Counted from the first letter of the stretch, positions 8,440-16,799 are shown. The stretch is DNA of 64,000 nt from JAQBDA01 sp963709875 (GCA_963709875.1 CAVPYB010000013.1:1-64000), one strand, 5' to 3'. Numbers and translations are program-made. Notes: generated by a model not told the origin, from the letters alone.

Positions 8440-9100
8440 TCCGACACCAAATACTCCGATCCGGGTTTTGATTGCCGAGGACCATCCGATAATGCGCCAG
8501 GGTTTAGGGGTTGTCCTGGATGCTTACGATGATCTAGTTCTCGTGGGAGAAGCCCAAAATGGGGAGCAGGCCGTTCAGTTGGCACAAGATTTGGAACCAA
8601 ATGTGATCGTGATGGATATTCAGATGCCGGTCAAAGATGGGCTGGCCGCCATCCGGGAGATCGCTGGTTTGAGATTGGAAACTCGCATCCTGGTTCTAAC
8701 CAGCTACCCGGATGATGATAAGGTTTTCCAGGCCATCAAAGCCGGGGCGATGGGGTACTTTCTCAAAGAAACCCGCTCCGAGCAACTGGCAGAGGCCATT
8801 CGGCTGGTGCAGCGCGGCGAGGCTGCCTTACCCCCAGCCATTGCCCGTAAACTCATGCAAGAAATCAAAGAACCAACTGAGACTACCCTTCCTGAAGAAA
8901 TATTAACCCCACGGGAAATGGAAATTTTGCGCTATCTGGCGCGCGGGCTCTCCAATCAGGAAATTGCTGACGAACTGGTGATTTCAATCACCACGGTTGC
9001 CACCCACGTCCGTAATATTCTGAGCAAACTGCACCTGGCTAATCGAACCCAGGCGGCGTTGTATGCTGTTGAGAAAAGGATATCCCCTTCTGCAAAATGA
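8432..9100 (+). CDS. NarL/LuxR-family response regulator
   Basis: A 222-residue regulator. The receiver domain (about 10-125) shows the acidic pair in LIAEDHP, the phosphorylated Asp in VIVMDIQMP, the switch Thr/Ser in LVLTSYP and the Lys in YFLKE. The DNA-binding domain (about 155-215) has LTPREMEILRYLARGLSNQE and the recognition helix TTVATHVRNILSKL. The start at ATG 8432 overlaps the end of the kinase gene and is coupled to it; a further-upstream TTG would overlap more. It is the partner of the kinase at 5593 and should be phosphorylated by it. Targets cannot be read from the sequence; the divergent lipoprotein is a candidate by position only. Confidence 0.92.
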   Translation: MNNPTPNTPIRVLIAEDHPIMRQGLGVVLDAYDDLVLVGEAQNGEQAVQLAQDLEPNVIVMDIQMPVKDGLAAIREIAGLRLETRILVLTSYPDDDKVFQAIKAGAMGYFLKETRSEQLAEAIRLVQRGEAALPPAIARKLMQEIKEPTETTLPEEILTPREMEILRYLARGLSNQEIADELVISITTVATHVRNILSKLHLANRTQAALYAVEKRISPSAK

Positions 9101-9148
9101 TAGTTTTAATGGATTTTGGTACAGGATTAAGGCCGAATTAGCCTGAAA

Positions 9149-9177
9149 CCCATAACCCGAAGGTCAGAGGTTCGAGT
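9149..9177 (+). other. tRNA-Met(CAU)-like 3' half remnant
   Basis: The block from CCCAT to TTCGAGT reads like the anticodon loop (CAT), variable region (AAGGTC) and T-loop (GGTTCGAGT) of a bacterial elongator tRNA-Met. The acceptor stem and the 3' T-stem do not pair, and no 5' half is found, so it is not a working tRNA. Such fragments are often left at tRNA sites used by integrating elements. The 358 bases between the response regulator and the cytochrome gene hold nothing else except the hairpin at 9299-9326. Confidence 0.45.
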
Positions 9178-9298
9178 TACAAGATAACACCAGCGTGCCT
9201 TGACGGTTCTTAAGTTCAAAATTATTTTTCAGAATGTAATGTTGATGTGACCTTTTCCCCTTAAAAGAGTTCGGAACAGATCACCGTAGGGGCATGAT

Positions 9299-9326
9299 CA
9301 AAATAGCGGTATCAGCCGCTATTTTG
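9299..9326. terminator. Perfect 11-base hairpin
   Basis: CAAAATAGCGG / CCGCTATTTTG with a 6-base loop (9310-9315). The stem itself carries AAAA/TTTT ends, so it could act in both directions, ending the two-component operon. There is no long T-tract beyond the stem. Confidence 0.5.
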
Positions 9327-9458
9327 GATTAAGTCAAGAGTTCGATCTAAAAAAACACCCAAAGATAGCTTTTATCAAGCTCCATCGTATGACATAGGTC
9401 TTTTATCTTCTCCACGTATGTGCCTGGCGATAAATGGACCCCCTACATATACATCAAG

Positions 9459-10028
9459 CTAATCCAACGTAGCCAGCCAGGCTAGTATGTCAGCAACATC
9501 CTGCTCCGCAATCTGTTCCTCAAGATAAGTTGGCATCGACCTTGTATATTCCCCAGGAGCTAAATACAATCCGGGGAAAATGATAGATTCAATGAAGTAC
9601 TCCTGATTGTTGGTGGCATTGCCTGCATAATTGGGATCAGCGATACGGAGTTCACCACGCTCATCAATCCTTGGTAAATCTGCAGTTGAATTAAAAGGGG
9701 GAATTTTATCTGGGTAATTAGCATGGCAGCCATAACATCCCAGGCGGCGTGAACGCTGCTCACCTCGATTTGGATTGCCTGCTGGCAGCACAACAACTAT
9801 GTCTGCATTAATGAATGAATTAGCAGTGGACTCATTGGATTCGGTTGGCGCGATTGTCTCTGTTGGTTGATATGTTGCAGTGGGTTCAGGTGTTGATGAT
9901 GGTGGGGCGGTTGGTGGAGGTGTTATTGTGGCAGCCGGAAGGGAGGCCGGCGCACATGCAGCAGCCATAAGTGTAATTGCTATTCCCAGGGATGATTGTA
10001 TAGATCTGTACGTAGAAATCCTATTCAT
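9459..10028 (-). CDS. c-type cytochrome lipoprotein
   Basis: A 189-residue secreted protein. The N-terminus is a lipoprotein signal (GIAITLMAAAC, Cys25 after AAA), followed by a Thr/Pro/Ser-rich linker (about 26-70) that would span away from the membrane. The folded domain holds one haem c motif, CYGCH in RRLGCYGCHANYPD, and a likely distal Met ligand in TRSMPTYL. The C-terminus EQDVADILAWLATLD is the usual last helix of monohaem class I cytochromes. It should carry electrons on the outer face of the membrane. It stands alone, with no oxidase or reductase genes near it, so its partners are unknown. The ATG is preceded by AGGAGAG. Confidence 0.85.
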   Translation of the reverse strand: MNRISTYRSIQSSLGIAITLMAAACAPASLPAATITPPPTAPPSSTPEPTATYQPTETIAPTESNESTANSFINADIVVVLPAGNPNRGEQRSRRLGCYGCHANYPDKIPPFNSTADLPRIDERGELRIADPNYAGNATNNQEYFIESIIFPGLYLAPGEYTRSMPTYLEEQIAEQDVADILAWLATLD

Positions 10029-10180
10029 ATACCCTCTCCTAATAGGTGATCAGTTTCTATTCTGTGAATTTGGTTGGATTCTTGACAAATTCTATCATAT
10101 TATGAATTCAATCCGATCGCTGTCGCAGGCGTTGAATATTTAAGCGAGCATACCGGTAGAATGGATCAGGACTCTGCGCG

Positions 10181-10400
10181 ATTGGCTTCTCACTCTAGCG
10201 TACAATGCGTTAGATCTATTAGCATGTGCCGCAGCGCGTGCGCAGTTGTGTTATACATGGAAATGGTGAGGCTGATTACACGGGACGTAGGACAGCCTAT
10301 CTAGGTCACTCCACAGAATCTGATGATTATGAGCTAGAATCCGCTGACGATCAACTCTAGCAAGCCATCTTGGTTGTCCGGCAGATTGAATATATCGTTT
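10181..10400 (+). pseudogene. Decayed dienelactone hydrolase copy
   Basis: DNA at 10181-10195 reads IGFSL, and 10283-10330 reads RTAYLGHSTESDDYELES; these match IGFSLGAYYAL and RAAYLGHFALTDEYEPES of the intact gene at 11323-11973 in the same order and spacing. A shorter match (QAI) follows near 10365. Stops and frame changes lie between the blocks. It is an old, strongly diverged remnant. The rest of 10029-10553 contains only this and the promoter at 10427. Confidence 0.55.
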
Positions 10401-10426
10401 TATCTTAAGTGTCCAATCCCAATCCA

Positions 10427-10454
10427 TTGACGTGCATTGATGTTTTGCTATAAT
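10427..10454 (+). promoter_or_regulatory. Putative sigma-70 promoter
   Basis: TTGACG at 10427-10432 and a perfect TATAAT at 10449-10454 with a 16-base spacer, about 100 bases before the first gene of the 10554-11973 operon. Confidence 0.55.
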
Positions 10455-10553
10455 GGATAGATCTTGTCCTGTATTCGCAGTGTTTCTGGCAATCGAGTCC
10501 TTAGATTAACATTGAGAATGTGCATGTCATCCTCAGTTGGTTCGATGCAATGA

Positions 10554-10922
10554 GTGGGAATAATTCCGTTGAAAGCCCAAATCCCTGAGCACCTGCCAGA
10601 ACAGGCTGCATCCTGTATCTGTTTCTCCGCACCATACAATCGACTAAATCTTAGGCAAAACCTGGGCATGGATAATAGATACGCGGATGTCACTCTTCTG
10701 GCCTGCCCTGATTGCGATCAGTCCTGGATGAGATATCATTATGAAAATGAAGCCTTCTCTGGTTCTGGCAGGTGGTATCTGGGTGCCATAACAATAGCGC
10801 AGGATTTGTTATTGACGGTCGAGAATGCGAAAACCATGCTCGAAGGGTTAGATTGGTATTTCTACGGTGGGAGTTATTTCAAGGGTCAGACCGGAAAATC
10901 GTCGGGAAAGATTTATTTATGA
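10554..10922 (+). CDS. Small conserved-looking protein with CPDC motif, unknown function
   Basis: A 122-residue product starting at GTG 10554. The C-terminal two thirds look like a real folded domain: TLLACPDCDQSWMRYHYENE with a CxxC pair, then SGRWYLGAITIAQ and ENAKTMLEGLDWYFYGGSYF. Two more Cys (SCICF) near residue 22 could complete a metal site with the CPDC pair. It has no signal peptide or membrane segment. Its stop overlaps the start of the next gene by ATGA, so it is co-translated with a VOC protein and a dienelactone hydrolase. The start is uncertain; the upstream part is less convincing than the rest. No function is claimed. Confidence 0.6.
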   Translation: MGIIPLKAQIPEHLPEQAASCICFSAPYNRLNLRQNLGMDNRYADVTLLACPDCDQSWMRYHYENEAFSGSGRWYLGAITIAQDLLLTVENAKTMLEGLDWYFYGGSYFKGQTGKSSGKIYL

Positions 10923-11323
10923 AGCAATCGATCATCCATGTGGCTCTGGTGGTGCGTGACTACGACGAAGCGATCCAGTTTTTCTGCCAGAAGCTGAAAT
11001 TCACACTGGTGGAGGACACTTATCAGCCCGAGCAAGACAAACGCTGGGTCCTGGTCGCGCCGCCTGGCCCAAATGGCACCACCCTTCTGCTGGCCCGCGC
11101 CTCAACACCCGAGCAAGAGGAATTCATCGGTCGCCAGACCGGGGGTCGGGTTTTCCTTTTCCTCGGCACAGATGACTTCTGGCGTGATTACAATACGATG
11201 CGATCTGCCGGGATTAACTTCGTCAGGCAACCGAAGGATGAGTCCTATGGTACAGTTGCCGTATTCGAGGATTTATACGGAAACCTGTGGGATCTTATCG
11301 AGCAAAAGGATGGACAAAGTTAA
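10919..11323 (+). CDS. VOC (glyoxalase/bleomycin-resistance) family protein
   Basis: A 134-residue single-domain VOC protein. It shows the family start IIHVALVVRDYDEAIQFFCQKL with a metal-ligand His, the central LLLAR strand, and the C-terminal AVFEDLYGNLWDLIEQ with the usual Glu ligand. Members include lyases, dioxygenases and drug-binding proteins, so the reaction is not known. The ATG at 10919 overlaps the preceding stop (ATGA), and the TAA at the end overlaps the ATG of the dienelactone hydrolase (TAATG), so the three genes form one coupled operon. Confidence 0.85.
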   Translation: MKQSIIHVALVVRDYDEAIQFFCQKLKFTLVEDTYQPEQDKRWVLVAPPGPNGTTLLLARASTPEQEEFIGRQTGGRVFLFLGTDDFWRDYNTMRSAGINFVRQPKDESYGTVAVFEDLYGNLWDLIEQKDGQS

Positions 11324-11973
11324 TGGTAATTACACAACCACGAGGTTATCTTGCGACTCCAGAGAATGGCAGCGGTACAGGCTTATTAGTCCTGCACCCC
11401 TGGTGGGGGCTGAACGACACGATGAAATCCTTCTGCGAGCGGCTGGCCGCTGAAGGCTATGTCGTGTTCGCTCCTGATCTTTATCACGGTAAGATCGCCA
11501 CCACAATCGAAGGCGCGGTGGCGCTCAGCCAGGAGCTGAATGGAGAGCAGGCGAAGGTAGATATTTCCGATGCTGTTGAATTCCTGAGCGGGCTTGATGC
11601 TATGACCAGGCCTGAATTAGGTGTTATTGGATTCTCTCTTGGGGCATATTACGCACTGGGGCTGTCGGTCGATGACCCGCAGCGTGTGCGCGCTGTGGTC
11701 CTCTTCTACGGAACCGGGGAAGGAGACTTCGCAAAATCTAGGGCAGCCTATCTCGGTCACTTCGCACTAACCGATGAGTACGAGCCAGAGTCATTTGTGC
11801 AGAGCGTGGAACAAGCCATACGGGCAGCAGGTCGTCCGGTCACATTTTATATTTATGAGAACACCGGGCACTGGTTCTTTGAGCAAGATCGCGCAGAAGC
11901 ATATCAACCGGCAGCCGCACAACTGGCATGGCAGCGGACATTGGACTTTCTCAAAGCCACGTTATCGATATAG
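11323..11973 (+). CDS. Dienelactone hydrolase family alpha/beta hydrolase
   Basis: A 216-residue cytoplasmic hydrolase. The oxyanion region is LVLHPWWGLND, the nucleophile sits in GFSLGAYYAL (Ser rather than the Cys usual in true dienelactone hydrolases), the acid is likely Asp in ALTDEYEP, and the base is His in NTGHWFF. Family members hydrolyse dienelactones and other small esters. The Ser change makes a general esterase more likely than a chloroaromatic pathway enzyme. The gene is translationally coupled to the VOC gene. A decayed copy of the same family lies about 1.1 kb upstream. Confidence 0.85.
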   Translation: MVITQPRGYLATPENGSGTGLLVLHPWWGLNDTMKSFCERLAAEGYVVFAPDLYHGKIATTIEGAVALSQELNGEQAKVDISDAVEFLSGLDAMTRPELGVIGFSLGAYYALGLSVDDPQRVRAVVLFYGTGEGDFAKSRAAYLGHFALTDEYEPESFVQSVEQAIRAAGRPVTFYIYENTGHWFFEQDRAEAYQPAAAQLAWQRTLDFLKATLSI

Positions 11974-12035
11974 ATCGATAATGCCCTCATTCGTACGCAT
12001 GTATGTTTCCTCTACTGATATAGGTTCTGGATGTT

Positions 12036-12461
12036 ATGAAAATCCTGGATAAGCTTGATCTATATCTGTTTGCCTTCGCGGCAATCTGGGCGATTGGTGC
12101 GGGCCTCTATTTGCTGCTGACTCCGCAGACCATTTACGAAATTACCGCACAAAGCACAGCCAACGGCTCGCAAGCAGTTGAAGAGACGGTCAAACAAGTT
12201 TCCTGGTATGCTGTCCAGGGTGCATGGGGTGTTATCGTCCTGGTCTTGTTTGCCCTGCTGTTCTCCATTGTGGCATTCTTGGCGTTCAAAAGAATGTACC
12301 TCGCCCTGGCTGCTGCCAGCATTCTGGCAATTGTCCTCACGTTCCTTGCCGGTTTTTCTATTGGCCCAATGTATCTTCCAGCTGTGCTGGTCATACTGTT
12401 GGCCTGGATTGTGCTGGGGATTGCCAGGCTTTTTCGTGGCAGGCATGCAGACCACGGCTGA
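12036..12461 (+). CDS. Small integral membrane protein, unknown function
   Basis: A 141-residue protein with four predicted membrane helices at about residues 9-29, 65-85, 88-108 and 112-132, and a basic tail. The segment between helices 1 and 2 is polar (about 30-60) and probably outside the cell. I do not recognise the family. It starts at ATG 12036, 62 bases after the dienelactone hydrolase, and may be read through from that operon. The gene order gives no clear role. Confidence 0.7.
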   Translation: MKILDKLDLYLFAFAAIWAIGAGLYLLLTPQTIYEITAQSTANGSQAVEETVKQVSWYAVQGAWGVIVLVLFALLFSIVAFLAFKRMYLALAAASILAIVLTFLAGFSIGPMYLPAVLVILLAWIVLGIARLFRGRHADHG

Positions 12462-12574
12462 TACTCTCCCCTTAGATTGCTTCAATTTATCATCCGCAAA
12501 AACCAGGCACAAACTTACCGCCCGAGTATAATCGGGATATTCATTTATCTACCCTGAGAGGTCAGATACCCACG

Positions 12575-12979
12575 ATGACTGAACAAACCTCACCTGTAAT
12601 TGAACTGCGAGTTGCGCTGACGACCGGCGATTTCGAGCGACTGTCGAGCTTCTACCGTCAAGGGCTCGGGCTCGAGCCTTCCCAGGTCTGGCCAGAGGAT
12701 CAAGGCCGTGCGCTGGTACTCGATCTGGGCAGGGCCACCCTCGAAATGTTCGACGAGAAGCAGGCTGAGACGGTCGACCGGCTCGAGGTTGGGCGCCGGG
12801 TCAGCGGGTACATCCGCTTCGCCCTGCAGGTGCCAGACCTGGATGAAGCCATAGAGCGCTTGCTTACGTATGGGGCGACGATGATGCACCCACCGGTTGA
12901 CACACCATGGGGCGATCGCAACGTGCGCTTCCAGGACCCGGACGGCATGCAGATCACGCTGTATCAGGCGGGAGAATAA
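12575..12979 (+). CDS. VOC family protein
   Basis: A 134-residue VOC-fold protein. Typical features are VALTTGDFERLSSFYRQGLGL at the first strand and helix, ATLEMFDEKQ in the middle with a Glu, and VRFQDPDGMQITLYQ at the C-terminus with the conserved DPDG turn. It is not closely similar to the VOC gene at 10919. Its first strand lacks the His ligand, so it may bind a ligand without metal or use another metal set. Only two bases separate it from the GNAT gene, so the two are co-transcribed. Confidence 0.85.
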   Translation: MTEQTSPVIELRVALTTGDFERLSSFYRQGLGLEPSQVWPEDQGRALVLDLGRATLEMFDEKQAETVDRLEVGRRVSGYIRFALQVPDLDEAIERLLTYGATMMHPPVDTPWGDRNVRFQDPDGMQITLYQAGE

Positions 12980-12981
12980 AC

Positions 12982-13488
12982 TTGAAGATCCTCGAGACCG
13001 AGCATCTGTTCCTAAGGCATTTAGAGCCGGATGATCTCGACAACCTGTACACCCTCTACCGCGATCCGGAAGTTCGCCGCTATTTCCCCGAAGGTACTTT
13101 GACCTACCAGGAGACGCAAGAGGAGCTGGAATGGTTCCTCAACGGACATCCGGACCACCCCGAGCTGGGTCTGTGGGCGACCATCCTCAAAGACGGAAAT
13201 CGTTTCATTGGGCGCTGCGGGCTGCTGCCATGGACGATCGATGGGCGGAATGAAGTCGAGGTCGCTTACCTGATTGCCAAAGATCTCTGGGGGAAAGGCC
13301 TCGGAACTGAGGCAGCCCAAGGGGTGCTGGACTATGGTTTCGAAACCCTTCAGCTCTCACGCCTGATCTGCCTGGTCGAGGAGGGCAACCTGGCGTCGAT
13401 CAGGGTGGCGCAGAAGATCGGCATGGCGTTCGAGAAAACCGGGCAGGACGAAAAAGGACCTTTCTTGTTATTTTCCAGGAATAAATAA
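12982..13488 (+). CDS. GNAT family N-acetyltransferase (RimJ/RimL type)
   Basis: A 168-residue acetyltransferase of the Acetyltransf_3 type. The acetyl-CoA site is seen in AYLIAKDLWGKGLGTEA (Q/RxxGxG/A form), and the last part ASIRVAQKIGMAFEKTG is characteristic of proteins that acetylate ribosomal protein N-termini or small amines. A TTG at 12982 is taken as the start because the family begins at KILETEHLFLRHL; an upstream in-frame extension would overlap the VOC gene. The stop overlaps the ATG of the next gene (TAATG). The substrate is not known. Confidence 0.85.
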   Translation: MKILETEHLFLRHLEPDDLDNLYTLYRDPEVRRYFPEGTLTYQETQEELEWFLNGHPDHPELGLWATILKDGNRFIGRCGLLPWTIDGRNEVEVAYLIAKDLWGKGLGTEAAQGVLDYGFETLQLSRLICLVEEGNLASIRVAQKIGMAFEKTGQDEKGPFLLFSRNK

Positions 13489-14186
13489 TGAGCGATCATC
13501 CGAAGTCAATTACACCTCGGATCGTCGTTCAAGTACTGTTTTTCGTTGTCGTGCTGCCATTCCTGCCGCTGTTGATCTCCAGGCAGTGGGGCTGGTGGGA
13601 AGCCTGGCTTTACGCCATCATCTCCATCCTGGGTTTCGCCATCAGCCGCATCCTGGCTGCCAGACGCCACCCGGACCTGATCGCCGAGCGCGCCCGCATG
13701 ATGCAGCACGAGGACGCCGAAGCGTGGGACAGGCGGCTGGCTCCGCTGCTGGGGCTGGGGGGCATACTCATCCCGTTGGCAGCCGGGCTGGAGGCGCGTA
13801 TGGTTTGGTCGCAGGATTTCAACACAACGCTGAAGATCATCGCGCTGTTCCTCATCCTGGCGGGATACATCCTGGGGTCGTATGCCCTGATGGAAAATCG
13901 CTTCTTCTCCGGAGTGGTGCGCCTGCAGACCGAGCGCGGCCAGCACGTCGTTTCCAGCGGTCCATATGGCTGGGTGCGCCATCCGGGTTACGCCGGCGCG
14001 CTGCTGGCATACTGGGGCACGCCGATTTTCCTGGACTCAGTCTGGGCGTTTCTCCCGGTGCTGTTCACCACCATCGTACTGGTAGTGCGCACCAGCCTGG
14101 AGGACCGCACTCTGCAGGAGAAGCTGGACGGCTACCGGGAATACGCAGCACGTGTGCGCTACAGGCTGGTGCCTCGGGTGTGGTAA
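13488..14186 (+). CDS. Isoprenylcysteine carboxyl methyltransferase-like membrane protein
   Basis: A 232-residue protein with about five membrane helices (about 12-30, 36-55, 85-105, 108-130, 180-200). The C-terminal region has the ICMT/PEMT signature: GPYGWVRHPGYAGALL, which binds S-adenosylmethionine in this family, and the final EEYAARVRYRLVP-like segment (here EYAARVRYRLVPRVW). Bacterial members methylate unknown membrane substrates, since prenylated proteins are rare in bacteria. It is coupled to the GNAT gene by TAATG. Confidence 0.85.
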   Translation: MSDHPKSITPRIVVQVLFFVVVLPFLPLLISRQWGWWEAWLYAIISILGFAISRILAARRHPDLIAERARMMQHEDAEAWDRRLAPLLGLGGILIPLAAGLEARMVWSQDFNTTLKIIALFLILAGYILGSYALMENRFFSGVVRLQTERGQHVVSSGPYGWVRHPGYAGALLAYWGTPIFLDSVWAFLPVLFTTIVLVVRTSLEDRTLQEKLDGYREYAARVRYRLVPRVW

Positions 14187-14362
14187 TCAGTTCTTAAAAC
14201 CATCCATTGGAAATAGAATCTGTGAGTTCAATGCTACCCACAGATGGCATCCTTCAGCGGTCTTATGGTCGTACTCCGCTAGAATGCATTGCTGATCTAA
14301 ATAGGTTGTATAATGACGTGTAGACGAATTGGGCTAGGCAGATAGCGATCTGGACTGGCTGT

Positions 14363-14968
14363 ATGGGGACTCCTGTGTTAGTGAAATTTGCTTACAGATT
14401 ATCGGTTCGGCATCTGCCACCAGTCATCTTATCATGGATGGTGTGTATGCTGATCCAAGGTTGTAATTACGCAGCTCCAGCGACTCTGCAGTCAACTATC
14501 CCAACTGGTGCTTACACAATCACGTTGGCAGCAGACGACGAGCCGGGACAGCGATTGACAATCTACGGTCAGGTAATTGATCGCCAGACCGGTGAACCGG
14601 TACCATTTGCACACGTCTTTCTTTATCATGCAGATGCGAATGGGGAATATCAACCCGTCGATCCAGACGATGAATCTACAGCCAGGTTGAGCGGTGAAGT
14701 TGTGACTGGCGAAGATGGACAGTTTGTTGTGCAGACGATCGTTCCGCGCGAGTACGACCAGCCAGGCAACAGGCACATTCATCTGCATTATATTCGTGCA
14801 GATGGCTACGATGATCTCGGTGGGGTTATCCTGTTCGAGAATGATGTCAACGACGAAATTCGCCAATGGGCTGAAAGCACCGGCTTCGGTTTCATTATCG
14901 AATTAACAGAATGGGGCGGGGTGATGGAAGGTAATATTATTCTTCAGCTTGAGCCGATACTGGAATAG
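14363..14968 (+). CDS. Intradiol-dioxygenase-like lipoprotein
   Basis: A 201-residue predicted lipoprotein: hydrophobic segment VILSWMVCMLIQGC with a lipobox-like IQG-C, then a beta-sandwich domain of the intradiol ring-cleavage dioxygenase core (LTIYGQVIDRQTGEPVPFAH, HADANGEYQP, GEDGQFVVQT, NRHIHLHYIRADG). The likely iron ligands are Tyr in GEYQP, Tyr in REYDQ and the two His of HIH. True catechol dioxygenases are cytoplasmic, so a secreted form may act on aromatics outside the cell or may be only a structural relative. It stands alone, 176 bases after the ICMT-like gene. In that gap I see no gene. Confidence 0.75.
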   Translation: MGTPVLVKFAYRLSVRHLPPVILSWMVCMLIQGCNYAAPATLQSTIPTGAYTITLAADDEPGQRLTIYGQVIDRQTGEPVPFAHVFLYHADANGEYQPVDPDDESTARLSGEVVTGEDGQFVVQTIVPREYDQPGNRHIHLHYIRADGYDDLGGVILFENDVNDEIRQWAESTGFGFIIELTEWGGVMEGNIILQLEPILE

Positions 14969-15018
14969 GCTGCAGAGCACATCTTTCGACAGTATAATGT
15001 GTTTAAGAACGCAGAATA

Positions 15019-15978
15019 ATGGCTCCTAACCGCATCATCCTCGACTCAGACCCTGGCATAGACGATTCCCTGGCTATCTTGCTGGCTCTAGCCTCCCCAG
15101 AAATCCAGCTTGATGGGATTGCCATCGTGCACGGGAACTGCTCTGCCGACCAGGGCACCAGGAATGCCCTGGCTGTGCTGGAGATGGCGGGTGCTGAGCA
15201 TATACCGGTAGCTAAAGGCTGCTCTCTGCCGCTGGTGCAGCCATCGCTGCTGGCACCCGAGACGCACGGTGAGACCGGCATCGGTTATGCAAAGCTGCCC
15301 GGACCGCAGGCACAGCCTATAGAGAAGCACGGCGTCGATTTCCTGATCGAGAGCGTGCTGGCTTCGCCCGGTGAGATCACCCTCGTGGCGGTGGGTCCGC
15401 TGACCAATATTGCCCTTGCCATCCGCCGTGCGCCGGAGATCGTACCCGCAATCAAGGAGATCATCAGCATGGGTGGCGCCATCCGGCATCCCGGCAATAC
15501 AACCCCCTTAGCAGAATATAATGTCTATGTGGACCCGCACGCGGCCTATATGGTCTACCACACCGGAATCCCGTTCACCCTGGTGCCGCTGGATGTCACC
15601 TACCAGTGCGTGCTGACTGAGGCGCACGTAGCACGGCTGCTGGCGATCGACTCCCCGATCACCCGCTTCATCGCCGACTCCACCCACTATTATATGGGTT
15701 TCCACGATGAGTACCAGAATATCCAGGGCTGCGTGATCAACGACCCTCTGGCGCTGGCATTGGTTTTCACACCCGATCTTGTGGAGTGCGAAGAGCTGTA
15801 CGTGGATGTCGATATCTACAGCGGGGTCTCGTTGGGGAATACCTTCGCCGATTTCTACCGTATGACAGGCAAGCCGGCAAATATGCGGGTTGCCCTGGAG
15901 GTGAGGGCGGAAGAGTTCATGCAGCTATTCCTGGAACGGATGGAGCTGCTGAGCGGTTCTTACCGAGGACATCTCTAG
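15019..15978 (+). CDS. Inosine/uridine-preferring nucleoside hydrolase
   Basis: A 319-residue enzyme of the IunH family, which splits the N-glycosidic bond of nucleosides to free base and ribose. The calcium-binding N-terminus DSDPGIDDSLAILLAL is intact, as are AVGPLTNIALA, ISMGGAIRHPGNTTPLAEYN with the substrate-contacting Asn, and the late Asp in INDPLALAL. It has no signal peptide, so it acts inside the cell on imported nucleosides. It lies 122 bases upstream of a complete ECF transporter in the same direction, which fits uptake followed by hydrolysis. That link is inference from order. Confidence 0.9.
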   Translation: MAPNRIILDSDPGIDDSLAILLALASPEIQLDGIAIVHGNCSADQGTRNALAVLEMAGAEHIPVAKGCSLPLVQPSLLAPETHGETGIGYAKLPGPQAQPIEKHGVDFLIESVLASPGEITLVAVGPLTNIALAIRRAPEIVPAIKEIISMGGAIRHPGNTTPLAEYNVYVDPHAAYMVYHTGIPFTLVPLDVTYQCVLTEAHVARLLAIDSPITRFIADSTHYYMGFHDEYQNIQGCVINDPLALALVFTPDLVECEELYVDVDIYSGVSLGNTFADFYRMTGKPANMRVALEVRAEEFMQLFLERMELLSGSYRGHL

Positions 15979-16100
15979 ACCAGGTGCTGGCAGTGAGCAG
16001 AGAATTCTTAGTAGAACAAGCTGAATGCTATGGAACAATCTTCGATTGAATTGTATTCCAATCCAATCCAATCACAGGGTTTCTATAAGGAGAAGGCAAT

Positions 16101-16799
16101 ATGAGGCTCGTCGACTCGATCAAGAAAGATTTCAATACCATGACCTGGGTGCTGATCCCGGTCGCCATCGCGATCAACATCGTCATGGGGCAGATTGTGG
16201 TGCTCTTGAAGCTGCCGGTGTACCTGGATTCGATCGGTACCATGCTGGTGGCGGTATTATGTGGGCCATGGGCAGGCGCCTTGACCGGGACGCTGGCAAA
16301 TGTGATCTGGGGGCTGGTCATCGATCCCAACGCATTACCCTGGTTCCCGGTGGCATTGTTCATTGGTTTTGTCACCGGCTGGTGCGCTGTTGCCGGGCTG
16401 TTCAAGAGCTGGTGGAAGGTGATTATCACCGGTTTTCTGGTAGCGATAACCGCAGCCCTGGTTTCGACGCCGATCGCCGTCTATTTGTATGGCGGCATCA
16501 GCGCCAGCGGGTCATCCCTGATTACCGCATATTTGATCCAGACCGGCCGCGATATGGTCTCCGCAGTTTTGAGCACCGGCTTCCTGGTCGAGCCGGTTGA
16601 TAAGATCACCACTGCGCTGCTCGCATTCGCCATCATCCAGGGTCTATCGCAGCGCTATCTGGCGCGTTTCCCGCGCCCCGAGAATGTGGAGATCGACAAA
16701 GCCAAACGCTCCACCCAGATTATTGCTGCCATCGTCATCTCCGTGCTGCTGGTGATCGTCTACGGGCTGATCATCACGCCGCTGCTGGCAGTCGACTAA
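16101..16799 (+). CDS. ECF transporter substrate-binding (S) component
   Basis: A 232-residue membrane protein with about six helices, matching S components of energy-coupling factor transporters: DFNTMTWVLIPVAIAINIVMG at the start, LPVYLDSIGTMLVAVLCGPWAGALTG (a conserved S-component segment) and a final C-terminal helix after a charged stretch (about 205-232). The S component binds the substrate in the membrane. AAGGAG precedes the ATG. The nucleoside hydrolase upstream suggests a nucleoside or related compound, though vitamins are the usual cargo of ECF systems. Confidence 0.85.
   Translation: MRLVDSIKKDFNTMTWVLIPVAIAINIVMGQIVVLLKLPVYLDSIGTMLVAVLCGPWAGALTGTLANVIWGLVIDPNALPWFPVALFIGFVTGWCAVAGLFKSWWKVIITGFLVAITAALVSTPIAVYLYGGISASGSSLITAYLIQTGRDMVSAVLSTGFLVEPVDKITTALLAFAIIQGLSQRYLARFPRPENVEIDKAKRSTQIIAAIVISVLLVIVYGLIITPLLAVD

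Noticed and set aside
14235..14320. Fragment reading DGILQRSYGRTPLECIADLN, like the tail of a transposase or integrase
   Set aside because: Only about 26 codons, no second motif, no inverted repeats; may be chance.
14985..15000. TATAAT-like box before the nucleoside hydrolase
   Set aside because: No acceptable -35 sequence at 16-18 bases.
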